Assembly (NCBI GenBank): GCA_021292165.1
Contig: JAHFWL010001250.1
Span: 1 to 64,000 of the forward strand
DNA length: 64,000 nt
Origin: Shinisaurus crocodilurus
Taxonomy: Eukaryota; Chordata; Lepidosauria; Squamata; Shinisauridae
Reading direction: 5' to 3'
Shown one piece after another: positions 32,258-43,058 of this stretch. Both the position numbers and the translations under genes were made by a program. The first letter of the stretch is position 1; each line of letters begins with the position of its first letter. A model generated the notes under the pieces. It was not told the origin of the DNA and ran no database searches. It worked only from the letters and a program-made list of their open reading frames with translations.

Positions 32258-32988
32258 CAGGGCCGGCGCTACCACTAGGCCAACTAGGCGGCTGCCTAGG
32301 GCGTATGGCTAAAGGGGACGCAGAAACGCTCCGCTCCTGCTTCGCCTGTGCCCCAGACCCACGCAGACACTCGCCCTCTCCTCCTCCTCCTCCTCCTCCA
32401 GGAACGGACGAGGAAGGGAGGGCGCGGGGCCTGCGCTCCACTTTCCGTGACATGTGTACGGAAGGGGAGGAAGATGGGAGCGAGCAAGCCTGATCTCGTG
32501 GCAGCAGCGGCGGCAGCAGCGCGCGAGGCGTCAGGCAGCCGGGGCTCGCTGCGCTTGGCGCGGATCTGGGCAAGGAAGCCGAGCAGGAGAGCAGCCAGGC
32601 GGGCATGGGGCAGCAGCAGCAGCGCCCGTGAAGGCAGCTCCGCGCGGGGCTGCTCGCTTGGCGCCGAATCCCGCTCTGCCTCCTCCGCCTCTTCCACCTC
32701 CTCCAGGCAGGCGGGCTTGCCTCTGTCCGCCAGGGCGCAGCTGGAGCGGCTGGTGGCTGCTGATCCGCCGCAGCTTGGCGCCTCTTCTCGCCTTCCTTCC
32801 TTCCTTCCTCCCTTCCCGGGCCGCGGAGGCTGGCGGCAGCAGCAGCAGGAGGAAGCTCGCTTGCTTGGCCGACTCTTCCTCGCTGCCGCTGGGACTGCTG
32901 CCGCCGAGGGAGGGAGGGCTCAAGTGGGGGGGGGGGCGCTAAATATTTGAATTTGCCTAGGGCGGCAAACTGCCTTGCACCGGTCCTG
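32258..32988. mobile_element. hAT-type element carrying a CpG-rich cargo
   Basis: The 731-bp element has ends CAGGGCCGGCGC and GCACCGGTCCTG (inverted repeats) and an exact 8-bp duplication, ACCAGCAC (32250-32257 and 32989-32996). Subterminal gctgcctagggcg and cctagggcggcaaactgcc resemble the ends of the elements at 21875 and 22854. The inner 600 bp is very GC- and CpG-rich, with CAG/GCG and CTCC runs, unlike anything nearby. It resembles a captured promoter or first-exon CpG island. Reading frames in several directions are of low complexity, and I do not call a gene. Confidence 0.8.
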
Positions 32989-33008
32989 ACCAGCACATTG
33001 TAGCTTAA

Positions 33009-33135
33009 AGGCGGGTTCCTATGCAAGTTTAGACAGAAAAAAAGGCCTATAACTCCCAGCATGCCCCAGCTGGCTGGGGCATGCTGGGAGTTGTAGGCCT
33101 TTTTTCTGTCTAAAAACTTACATAGGATTGTGCCC
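33009..33135. mobile_element. TTAA-site palindromic MITE (piggyBac-like)
   Basis: A near-perfect palindrome (cctataactcccagcatgcc / ggcatgctgggagttgtagg with gtttagacagaaaaa arms) flanked by TTAA on both sides (33005-33008 and 33136-33139), the signature of piggyBac-type insertion. Nested in the H1 copy. Confidence 0.8.
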
Positions 33136-33354
33136 TTAAGTTCTTACTGCCAGTAACTATGCCTTAAGAGAGGCATTTCAACCTTTTAGAATGGGTGGAA
33201 ACCTGCACAAAAGCTGGGGAAACCACTCCACTATTGGTGGTTGGAGGAAAGGGGCGTGACCTTATGGGGTTTCCGGGGCGGGTTTGGCCCCAAGCGGGAC
33301 AGGTTTGCCCCTCCCCCATGAGGTTCTGCACCCCTGCCTTAGCAGAAGGAAGCT

Positions 33355-33560
33355 GCAGCAAAGACAGCATTGCGCCTGCGAGCAGAGGAGTGCGCGCGCG
33401 CGCGCGCCTTCCAGTGATGTGCAAGAAATTGCGTTGGTGGGATCCTGATCAAAAGGGGCGGGTTTTCCCCCCTCTAATTTGCTGCCTCTACTGCTGATTC
33501 CACCGCCCCGCCCGATTCTCTTGAAAAAGCATCTTCCATGCAGCTCACCTTTCCACGCAC
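33355..33560 (-). promoter_or_regulatory. Candidate CpG/GC-box promoter for gene B
   Basis: About 3.9 kb upstream of the gene B SCAN exon is a short CpG-rich stretch: a run of alternating CG (about 33389-33408), then GGGGCGGG and CCGCCCCGCCCG. An ETS-like ACCGGAAGTG follows at about 33830. The position suits a TATA-less promoter of gene B. Inferred from motifs only. Confidence 0.35.
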
Positions 33561-34214
33561 TGCCCTCCTCTCGAGCTTTCCTTCTTCTTACTCTCCCTTC
33601 TGTTTCTGGTGCAAGCAAATTCAGAGAGAGAGAAAAGACGAGTCACACACAGCCCGAACTGCTGGTATTCAGTGGAAAGCTGCTATGGATTTTCTGGCGG
33701 CACAGAGAGTGGAAGCACTCTGTCGCTTGGCAAATCTATAGAGGAAAACCTTACCATATTAGACTTTAAAAAAACAAGCAAACTCTTTTTGTATCTCTAC
33801 GGCATTTGGGGACATCCGTTCAATTTACTACCGGAAGTGACTGTACGGACTGCATTGTAACTACTCCCTTCGGGAAAAAATGCAAAGCCACCACAAACTC
33901 CTCTCCTAACGGGAAAAGATCCTTCCTTCTTTTCTTTATATGACCCCATCCTACGCGTTTCATCCTTGCATCTCCGCTCTAGGAAACAAGCCTTTGTGGG
34001 TTTAACCCTTGAACCATTGTAAACAAAGAAAAACATACTTCTACTTTACACGTAGTGCCTAAGAGAAAGAGTGGGACCGTTCTCTTAACTAGGAACTTAC
34101 GTATAAAGCATAGTAAAGGCTGGCTGTGGTTACTCAGTAATGAGAGAAAGGCAGTTTGCTCATGCTCAGAGGCATCCTTTATTGGCATAAAAATCTAGGT
34201 TGGGGAAATAGGGT

Positions 34215-34500
34215 TTTTGGAATATTGTATACTCAAAAAGTCCATTGTAGAGCTGGGAAAGGTGCAGAAAAGGGCAACCTTAATCTCTGGTTTATTGGGT
34301 ACTAGTTTTAATCCTACCTCTGGACTTTTAAATTTCTAGTTGCTTTTGTTTAATTGATGCTTTTATCTTGTATTTATGTGTTTTGTTTAAATTGCTGTTT
34401 TTAAAATTATTGTTCTATTTTGGGGACTTATTCTATGATTCTATGATTTATTTAAATTGGTAAGTGGGTTATAAATATCTTGAAAGAAATAAAGAAATGA
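34215..34500 (+). repeat. Joined CR1 and L2-like fragments
   Basis: The first 70 bp are CR1 (tccattgtagagctgggaaa, aaaagggcaacc). From about 34285 an L2-like 3' UTR follows, ending in gaaataaagaaatga next to the solo LTR. Confidence 0.5.
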
Positions 34501-34504
34501 ATTA

Positions 34505-35283
34505 TGTGAAGGATCACTAACTGGATCCTTTGCGTGAGTTCGGCGCTTAACGGGTTAACCGGCACTGAGTTACAGTCCGTCCGAGTTCAGGAGCCCGCCT
34601 AAGAAGCTCGCGCACACAAGAGGAAACCAGAGCCCTTTAAATGACCAAATAAGGCTTTTATTTGTTTATACAAGTTACGGAGCGGAACTAACAGCTTTCC
34701 AAGAATACTACAACGTCAACACAACCTCAGTTGACCTCTGCATTTCTCAATGAACAGGATCCCAGGCTAGCGCATTGGGATTAGTCAATTACCTCAGACC
34801 AAAGACTCTACGCTAGTCAATGTCAGCCTGGCTCCGGGTCGGCCGATCCGGGGATGGGAATAGCTTACTCCAGCTGCCGCGTGGAGGCTGCTCCTAGTTC
34901 CGAAGCACCCTGGGTTCCCAACAACCTGTTACCGGAAGGGAGAGGGGTTTTCTACCTCTGAGTTCCCGCTCTCCCCACCCTCCAGGTCAGGTGGGGGCTT
35001 ATGCCTGCCCCTTCCTATCAGGTGGGCTTATTCCTGCCTGGGAAGAAGGTGAGGTACTGGGTACTTTGCAGCTCTTTGATACTGCCCTGATAGTTTGATG
35101 GTTCTTGATGGTCCTTCCTTGGGTTTTGTGGAATTCCACCGAGGCTCTCCATTGTTGGGGATGACGGTCTGTCTGGCTGCCTTTCCTGTGGTTCCACCCC
35201 CCCCTTTCTCGCCCCCTTCCCTTGGGCAGAGACGGTGTGTGTGTGTGTGTGTGTGTGTGTACTCGTGTCCGGCTTTCTCCACA
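34505..35283 (-). repeat. Solo LTR of the Gmr1-like family
   Basis: This is a 779-bp LTR with TGTG...CACA ends, flanked by a 5-bp target duplication, AATTA (34500-34504 and 35284-35288). It has a (TG)n run at about 35235-35260. There is no internal sequence, so it arose by recombination between two LTRs. Confidence 0.88.
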
Positions 35284-35288
35284 AATTA

Positions 35289-36955
35289 AATAAATAAAAG
35301 GGTCCCAATCCAGATAAAATATATAGTTGGATCCAGATTGTGGATTTACCTATCCTAGATGAGGTCACACTCTCCCCAAAGGATCTGGTTCTCAGACTGC
35401 TATGAGGAGTGTTGGCTCTTTGGCAGAGTATAAAAATCTATACTTTGACAGGATCCTTACGTCTCAATTGGTTGAACATCACTCCCTCTAATAGCAAAAT
35501 CAGCTGCTGAAAATAGGGCCACTGAGAAACAAGAAGGAAGTGTCAGCATGCTTGAGGTACCCAAAGTAACTGCAGAAGTACAAATAATATTTTTAGGGTG
35601 AAAAATTAAGGGGACACCCTCCCCCACAAGGACTGACCGTGATATGTGGCCACAAAATGCTGTCTGTTGGGAAGGGCACTGGAAAACTCTCTGTGTGTGA
35701 ATGTATGTACTGGAGTATCCTTGAAAAGGGCATAGCTGGCTAAAACATGGAACCGAAGGCCTCTACTCCATGCTGCACCTCTTTCCTCAATTCCTTCCTA
35801 ATAAACTCTCTGGCCTTTCTGGAGGCAAACATACTGCATTATTTATACCATATACTTTTCTCCTACTATCTGCACCTTGTAAGTCCTGTGCAGTACTGCA
35901 GCTGAGCCACATACCTGCAATGTATCACCTTAGTCTTCCATCAACAAATGCCCTGTTCTAGCCGTCACCATTTCTCAGATCTTTCTGAACTCATAATAGC
36001 TAAATGCACCTCTGTATTTGAAGGCAGTGTACCTCTAAATACCAGATGCTGTCACTGACATGCAGCGGTGAGTGGTTTCCTGACTTCTTCAGCCCTTGCA
36101 TGTGGGCTTCGTGGTACTATTATTATTATTTACAGTATTTGTATACCACTCCACATCAAGCAGATTCCGGAGTGGTGAACAGTAAAAAGACAAAAACAGA
36201 TGAAAGAAACAAAAACAATATGTTGAAAACAAACTAAAGTTACTATCTGGGTGGCCCAGTGCAAAAGAGGACGCTGCTGCACATTTAATAGTTGTGTAGA
36301 AGAGAGCTGCGCCTGCTGAAATTCCCTCTTCTACATATTGATCATAGAAATGATAATCATCATCATCATCATCATCATCATCGATGATGATGATGATGTT
36401 GTTGTTGCAGGACCCACCCTCTTTTTGATATGGCCACCTACCGGCTAATTTTGCAAAGAGAATGTTGGACTAGATTGGGTTAGGGAACCTTCAGCAGCGG
36501 TCTTTCCCGCTGCCTGCTGAACTGTGGCTAGGATTGCCATTTTTTTAATGTATTTTTTTTTACCAACTCTTGTTCCCATGTCTGTAAGAGCAGTGTGATC
36601 TGCAGACATTAGAAGGTGATCATGCGTAACTCCATGATTCATCTGCTGCTGTTTTCTGCACACCAGACAGCTGTTAATGGCACAGGAGCAGGCCAATGGG
36701 AGGGCGAGCAATGTGAAGGAGTGAGGCAGGATGACCCCATGGGAGGGTGTGTGGGACTCTGCCCCCTTGATGTCATCCGGCCCACCAACTTGGTCCAGGG
36801 GGGCAATCTGGCCCCCGGACCAAAATAGGATGCCTGCCCCCGCTATATGCTAACAGAGGGAGATAAATTGACCTTTTGGGGAGAGTATCCCAGAGTGCTG
36901 GGCCCAAAACGGAAATGGCCCTGCTTCTTTGTGGAAACTGGTCTGACCTCTATAG
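35289..36955. other. Gene-free stretch right of the solo LTR
   Basis: A possible L2-like piece at 35330-35480 (gatgaggtcacactctcccc) and the microsatellite at 36358-36411. No exon seen. Confidence 0.45.
36358..36411. repeat. Mirror-joined (CAT)n/(GAT)n microsatellite
   Basis: A run of ATC units switches at tcgatga to a run of GAT units and then GTT units; the first two parts can fold on each other. Confidence 0.85.
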
Positions 36956-37693
36956 AAGTTTTTAAAAAAGGAAATTTTAAAGGCACAATTGCAAACAATT
37001 CCCATAAGGAAAAAAGGCAGAGGGCAACAGAAGAAGCCAATGTGGCTTCACAATAAACTCAAAGATGACCTGAAAACAAAAAAGGACACGTATAGGAAGT
37101 GGAAGGAAGGACAGACTACAAGTGAAGAGTACAGGCAGGTAGCACAGAACTGCAGGAATAGTGTCAGGAAGGCTAAAGCTGAGAATGAGCTAAGGTTAGC
37201 GAGGAATGCTAAAAGCAACAAAAAAGCTTTCTTCAGATACATGCACAGTAAAAGACAGAAGAAAGAACTGGTGGTTCAACTACGCAATGAGGATGGCAGA
37301 TTGATAACAGAAGACAAAGAAAAGGCAGAAGTGTTCAATTCCTACTTCAGCTCGGTCTTCTCCCAAAAGAGGGTCTATGACCCCCCTGGCAAACCTGAAG
37401 TGCAGACTGAAGGGGCAGGATTGCAGCTTGAGATTGATAGGCAAATGGTCAAGGAGCACCTGATTACTCTGAACCAGTTTAAATCTCCAAATCTGATGAG
37501 CTGCATCCTAGAGTAATAAAGGAACTGGCAGAAGAACTCTCACAACCACTGTCTATTATCTTTGAGAAATCATGGAGGACAGGTGAAGTGCCAGACGACT
37601 GGAGGAGGGCAAATGTTGTTCCCATCTTCAAAAAGGGCAAGAAGGAGGAACCTGGGAACTATAGGCCAGTCAGTCTGACATCAATCCCCGGGA

Positions 37694-37962
37694 CATCAAT
37701 TCCATGGACTTTGAAGAAGCCCGAGTGCAAGGTGAAAGGGAGAAACGTGCTAAGCGAAAAGCACGTCAAATGAATCCTTTACAGGACCATCTTCTATCTG
37801 GTAACCTGTGTCCTCACTGTGGGAAGCTGTGTGGATCTAGAATTGGCCTCCACAGTCACTTACGGACCCATCGCTAGAGTCTACACAATCTTCTTTAGAA
37901 TTTCCTCCTTTTATCCCGGAAGACAATCTTACTCGGTCACGAGTGATCGCCTGATGATGATG
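37694..37962 (+). mobile_element. 3' end of a different LINE inserted in CR1
   Basis: This is a 269-bp insertion flanked by an exact 11-bp target duplication, AATCCCCGGGA (37683-37693 and 37963-37973). It encodes the last residues of a non-LTR polyprotein (MDFEEARVQGEREKRAKRKA, then CPHCGKLCGSRIGLHSHLRTH and stop) plus a short 3' UTR ending cctgatgatgatg. The same sequence, longer, is at 46157-47205. Confidence 0.88.
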
Positions 37963-38029
37963 AATCCCCGGGAAGATTTTTGAGCAGATTATAAAGAAGT
38001 CAGTCTGCAAGCACCTTGAAAACAATGCA

Positions 38030-39019
38030 GTGATTACTAGAAGCCAGCATGGATTTGTCAAGAACAAATCCTGTCAGACTAATCTGATCTCATTTTTTGA
38101 TCGGGTAACCTCCCTTGTGGACTGTGGGAATGCTGTGGACATTATATACCTGGACTTCAGCAAAGCTTTCGACAAAGTGCCTCATGATATCCTGATTAGT
38201 AAGCTAGCTAAGAGTGGGCTAGATGGAACAACTATCAGGTGGATCCACAATTGGCTACAGAATCGGACTCAAAGAGTGCTTATCAATGGTTCCTTCTCAA
38301 ACTGGGGAGAGGTAACGAGCGGGGTACCACAGGGCTCGGTCCTGGGCCCGGTGCTCTTCAACATTTTTATTAATGACTTGGATCAGGAGGTACAGGGAAT
38401 GCTTATCAAATTTGCAGATGACACAAAGTTGGGTGGAACAGCTAATACTCTGGAAGACAGAAACAAAATTCAAAGTGACCTCGATAGGCTGGAGCGCTGG
38501 GCCGAAAACAACAGAATGAAATTTAATAGGGATAAATGCCAAGTGCTGCACCTAGGGAGAGGAAACCAAATGCAGAGTTACAGAATGGGGGACACTTGGC
38601 TCAACAATACTACAAGTGAGAAGGATCTTGGAATTGTGGTAGATCACAAACTGAATATGAGCCAGCAATGCGATGTGGCTGCAAAGAAGGCAAATGCAAT
38701 TTTGGGCTGTATTAATAGAAGTATAGCTTCCAAATCACGGGAAGTGATAATTCCCCTTTACTCGGCACTGGTTAGGCCTCATCTTGAGTACTGCGTCCAG
38801 TTCTGGGCACCTCACTTTAAGAAGGACATAGACAAACTGGAGAGGGTTCAGAGGAGGGCAACAAGGATGATAAAGGGACTGGAAACAAGGCCCTATGAGG
38901 AGAGACTGAAAGAACTGGGCATGTTTAGCCTTCAGAAGATGAGACTGAGGGGAGATATGATCGCACTCTTCCAGTATTTGAAGGGATGTCACACAGAGGA
39001 GGGCAAAGATCTCTTCTAG
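38030..39019 (+). pseudogene. CR1 reverse transcriptase, C-terminal two thirds (copy 1)
   Basis: There are 329 codons open from ITRSQHGFVKNKSCQTNL through the FADD catalytic motif to the C-terminal domain (RRATRMIKGLETRPYEERLK). The N-terminal part (36989-37506) is separated by the insertion at 37694-37962. In a live element it copies CR1 RNA at the target site. This copy lacks the endonuclease and cannot move by itself. Confidence 0.85.
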
Positions 39020-39886
39020 ATCATCCCAGTTTGCAGGACACGGAATAATGGGCTCAAGTTACAGGAACCTAGATTCCACCTAAACATCAGGAAAAATTTC
39101 CTGACTGTCAGAGCAATAAGACAATGGAATCAACTACCTAGGGAGGTTGTGGGCTCTCCCACTCTGGAGGCATTCAAGGTGCAGCTGGACAGACATCTGT
39201 CAGAGATGCTTTGACCTAGATTCCTGCATTGAGCAGGGGGTTGGACTCGATGGCCTTGTAGGCCCCTTCCAACTCTACTTTTCTATGATTCTATGATTCT
39301 AAGTTGAAAGGGGCTCCTTGGCTGCTCTTGGATTTTGGGGAACACCATGAGATACCTAGGACCCAGAGCATTTTACGTCATGCTCTGAGTGGAGGGTCAC
39401 TCCATTCAACAAATGTACTAATATACTAATCCTAAGCATGTTTATTCAAATAAAAGATGTCACGCCCTTGATTTTCAAACTTATAAGACATTTTTAATGG
39501 ATAAAACTAATTCAACTATCCCTCCACCCCCAACTGACACATTTTAACAGAAAACCTAACTCTGCAACTCCTAACGTCTGGCCCTTCAGATGTTGCTGGC
39601 TATCTCCCATCAGTCATCCCTGACTATTGACCATGCTGGCAGGGCTTGATGGGAGTTGGAGTCCAACAACATCTGTAAAACAACAGGTCCCCAATAGTAC
39701 AGGGCCTTCCTATTGCTAAGCTGTCTCTCCTGCATGGATCCCCTGGGTGGGTGTGTTACAAGGTGTAATTTCCAGTCCAACTGCAGAGTGTCGGATGTCA
39801 AACGGAAGTTGAATGCATGTCAGGACAAGCAGCGTTCTTCTCCAATGGTACTTGACTGTCTCTCTGTATGGACTCTTACACTAAGT

Positions 39887-40028
39887 TACTAAGGGTGTAA
39901 TCCTATGCATGTTTAGACCAAAAAAGTCCTACAGTTTCCAGCATGCCCCAGCCAGCATGGCTGCCTGGGGCATGCTAGGAATTCTAGGACTTTTTTTCCT
40001 GTCTAAACATGCATAGGATTGTGCCCTT
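39887..40028. mobile_element. TTAA-site palindromic MITE, first of a tandem pair
   Basis: From ctaagggtgtaatcctatgc to aggattgtgcccttaa. Its right TTAA is also the left TTAA of the next copy. Confidence 0.75.
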
Positions 40029-40156
40029 AAGGCACAATCCTATGCATGTTTAGACGGGGGGGCGGGGGGGGGGAAGCCCTACAGCCAAGTCAGTGGCTGG
40101 GGAATGCTGGGAATTGTAGAATTCTTTTCTGTCTAAACATGCATAGGGTTGGTCCT
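40029..40156. mobile_element. TTAA-site palindromic MITE, second of a tandem pair
   Basis: ggcacaatcctatgcatgtt, a poly-G interruption, then gtctaaacatgcatagggtt, ending near CTAA. Confidence 0.72.
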
Positions 40157-41076
40157 AAGAAACAGTCTTCAAGGAACCAATTGAGAGGGAATGGAACATG
40201 GGAGGGGAGCAATGCTCCTTAGGATGTAAATACAGGGTGGTACTGTACCCAGTGGTGGCTTTGCCTTAGTGGAAAGCAATTCCACAAATTGGGACACCTG
40301 ATTTTTGCTGATTCCCTCCTAGCCATTTAAGCCCCCAGCCCTGCCCACAAAGCTGCTCCTGAGGTTTGGGGGATCCTCCGGAACAGAGATACAGTGTGGG
40401 AAGCTGCCGGAGGGATCCATGAAATCTGGGGGCCCTGACTTTCATGAGCACAAGCATTCCCTGCTAAGGCCAAGCCGCTGAATGAATGCAACCAGATAGA
40501 TCTGAACTGGCCCCACCCCATCCTCTGCCTAGGGCAACAGCCCCACCCCCAACAAGGGGCAGGAGAGTGGGAAGATTAGAACTCTCCACCCACATCCATC
40601 TACTGCAGTTGCCATCGCAGTGAGTGGAGCAAACCAACAATTATGTCAGCAGTCAGCTTGCCAGATTGGGGTCCTCCATCCGCAGGACTAGCAACAGCAG
40701 GGCAAAGTGAACAAAGGGGGTGGGGCGGGGGAGCTATATAGGTGGATGGGGGTGGGGCATCTCCATCACTCTCCTTTACCCATCGTCGATCGAACTGGAT
40801 GGGATGTAATACCTTCAACTCCCCAATACATTTTTTATCTTCACTCAAGATGGCATTCAAACGATTTCAGTCCCGTTTGAATGCTTTCTGGTCGTCACTC
40901 AGTCTAGCTCCAGTGGATGCTTTGACCAACACTTTGGACATTTTCTCCTTTCTGGATTTTCCAAAGTCTGACTAGGGTTTTTTTGTTTTGTTTTAGAGGC
41001 TCAAAGGAATTCATGCAGCCTCAATCCAGTGTGGATTCTCTGGTGTTTAATCAATACCTCTCTCTCTGGCTCTCTC

Positions 41077-41687
41077 TCACTGAAGCTTTTCCTGCATGGG
41101 GCGTTCATGCAGCATCCGTCTGGTATGAGTTTTCTGGTGTGCTCTCAAGCCAGTTTTCCAGCGAAAGCTCTTCCCACACTCAGAGCACGTGAATGGTTTC
41201 TCCCCTGTATGGATTCTCAGGTGTTTGAACACCCAGTTTCTCCAACGAAATTTCTTCCCACACACTGGGCACGTGTAAGGCTTTTCTCCAGTATGGATGC
41301 TCTGATGATCTTCAAGACTGACTTTGTTCATGAAGGTTTTCCCACACAAGGAACAGTGAAAGGATGTCTTCCCTGTACAAGGAGCCTCCTGAATGACATG
41401 TCCCGATTTGCTGGGACTTGTTTTCCTGCACTGGGAGTACAATAACTTTTTCACCCAGGTGTGGGTTGTGGTTGCCCTCATGGACGCCTGACCTTCTGAA
41501 AGCTGGATGGGCTCGTTTCGGATCTGCACAGCCTTCTCTCCCTGCTGCCCTTCAGACTCACATTCTGGCTCATGAATCGCAGTCACCCGACTGTGGGATA
41601 TTTCTGCTACTATTCTGCTAGATACTTCTGCTGGGTTTCTCTCCCGTTGAGGATTCTCATCCCTGAACTTACTTAGCTCTGCATTAC
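41077..41687 (-). CDS. Terminal zinc-finger exon, gene C (distal; three fingers plus a broken fourth)
   Basis: The acceptor is ccctgcag, phase 1. The exon starts G-NAELSKFRDENPQRERNP and carries three intact C2H2 fingers: CSLCGKTFMNKVSLEDHQSIH, with contact region NKVSL; CPVCGKKFRWRNWVFKHLRIH, with RWRNW; and CSECGKSFRWKTGLRAHQKTH, with RWKTG. TGEKPY/TGEKPF linkers join them. After the third finger the frame gives a short tail ending EKLQ and a TGA stop. A fourth finger (CRKSFSERE, then VLIKHQRIHTG) can be read in another frame about 2 bp out of register, and contains a GA-rich insertion, so it has been lost by frameshift. It could serve the same KRAB exons as 43059-43546 by alternative splicing, or be left over from a duplicated gene. 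Confidence 0.75.
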
Positions 41688-41811
41688 CTGCAGGGATAGA
41701 TGGATGGATGGATAGATAGATAGATCAAGTCACTGGGCTGTGATATGTAATCAATTAATTGGTTTGATTCACTGTAAAATCGACTAAAAAGGTGCACCTG
41801 ATGAGTAGGAC

Positions 41812-42010
41812 AGCTTTACATAGGAAGTTGCCTTATACTGAGTCAGACCATTGGTCCATCTAACCCAGTTATTGTCAACACTGACCGGTAGCAGCTCTCC
41901 AGGGTTTCAGGCAGGAGTCTTTCCTAGTCCTACCTGGAGATGCCGGGGATTGAATCTGGGACCTTCTGCATGCAAAGCATGTGCTCTACCATTGAGCTAC
42001 AGCCCTTCCA
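41812..42010 (-). mobile_element. tRNA-Ala-like SINE
   Basis: On the minus strand: tagctcaatggtagagcac (box A), an anticodon-loop region with TGC (ctttgcatgcag), then ggtcccagattcaatcccc (box B). The body follows and ends cagtataaggcaacttcct. The tRNA-like head joined to a non-tRNA body shows a SINE, not a functional tRNA gene. Confidence 0.8.
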
Positions 42011-42334
42011 CATTTAAGCACGAGCCTGGTGCCCATAGGTGACCAGGAAGTGCATGTAAGCGAGTTAGTGGCTTGATGGAGCACTCCATGTCTCCTCTGC
42101 ACCCAGCACAGGAACCAAGTGGGCTGCTAGAGGAGGGAAGCCCCCTCCTCTGTGAGCAGCAAAGTCTGTGACCAGCATAGAAATGCATCTCTCGCTACCT
42201 CCTCTGCCAACCCCCAGCAGGAGGAGAATAATTTTTTTTGCAGGCTAGTAAATTTGGGGGGCTTATTTACAAGGCTGGAGTATGACAGCAGATTTTTTTT
42301 TTATTTTTAAATAATATAAATGGTTAAAAGACCG

Positions 42335-42690
42335 GGGTGGGGAGTTTGTGGTCTTCCAGATGTTGTCAGGCTCCAGCTCTTATCACCCTAATCATTGGCC
42401 ATGCTGGCTGGGGCTGATGGGAGTCCAAAACAATAGCAGGCCACAGATTCCCCAGTCCTGCTGTAATGGCTTCCACACCAGGCTTGCATGCTGGTTGGCG
42501 CAATGGGGATGTTCTGCTCTTGGGATGGTTACAGGGATCCAGGCCTTAACTCAGGTGTGGGCAACTTGTGGCCCTCCAGAAGTTTCCGCCTACAACTCCC
42601 ATCATCCCTAGCCACCATAGCCAATGGTGAGGGATTGTGGGAGTCATAGGCCAAAAAATCTGGAGGGCCACATGTTGCCCAACTCTGCCT
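42335..42690. repeat. Two palindromic MITE copies side by side
   Basis: 42335-42452 (ccagatgttgtcaggctcca ...) and 42552-42690 (gtgggcaacttgtggccctc ... ctggagggccacatgttgcc). Confidence 0.65.
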
Positions 42691-43058
42691 TCCATTGTTA
42701 TCCACAGTCGGCTACTCGCAAGGGCCAGTCACTAGGAACATATCCAGTGATGTGGAATGGGAAAACCTGTGAAAATTCTGAAGACCCCCCCCCCCATTTT
42801 TAGAAATGCATCACTTCATCAAATTAGTTTAATAATCTAACGAACAAATACAGTGTCAGCCAAATTGGGAAACAGGAATGGCTTCATGATTGCTCAAATC
42901 TGAAATCAAAGTCGTAATTGAGTTTTTTCAGAGGACTAGCCTGAGGAAGCATAGATTTTGTGCCTGTCACTAATTTGCACTTGGTGGACCCTGGGGTGTG
43001 TGTGTCTAATAACTGTTATTATTTATTTAGTATTAGCATTAATATACTGCCTTATCTG

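Larger units (their letters stand above)
32137..33343. mobile_element. H1 element copy with two nested insertions
   Basis: Left part 32137-32257 (ttgaacctcttccagcctga ...), middle 32989-33008, right part from 33136 to gttctgcacccctgcctt. It is opened by the CpG-rich element 32258-32988 and by the TTAA-site MITE 33009-33135. Confidence 0.8.
36961..39300 (+). mobile_element. CR1 LINE, ORF2 reverse transcriptase half (copy 1)
   Basis: A 5'-truncated CR1 running through the 3' UTR to the typical tail (ttctatgattctatgattct). A possible target duplication, AAGTT, lies at 36956-36960 and 39301-39305. Reverse transcriptase blocks are YLDFSKAFDKVPHD, GVPQGSVLGPVLFNIFINDL and FADDTKL, and the C-terminal thumb reads HLEYCVQFWAPHFKKD. 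The reading frame is split by an inserted LINE fragment at 37694-37962 and by a small frame change before it. It shares very high identity with copy 2 at 51360-54680, so both are fairly young. Confidence 0.9.

Noticed and set aside
32127..33062. Long overlapping open frames on both strands (up to about 310 codons)
   Set aside because: They follow the GC-rich, stop-poor composition of the CpG-rich element, are low in complexity and cross its boundary into the surrounding repeats.
41940..42005. A tRNA-Ala gene on the minus strand
   Set aside because: Boxes A and B are present but the sequence runs on into a SINE body, so it is a SINE head.
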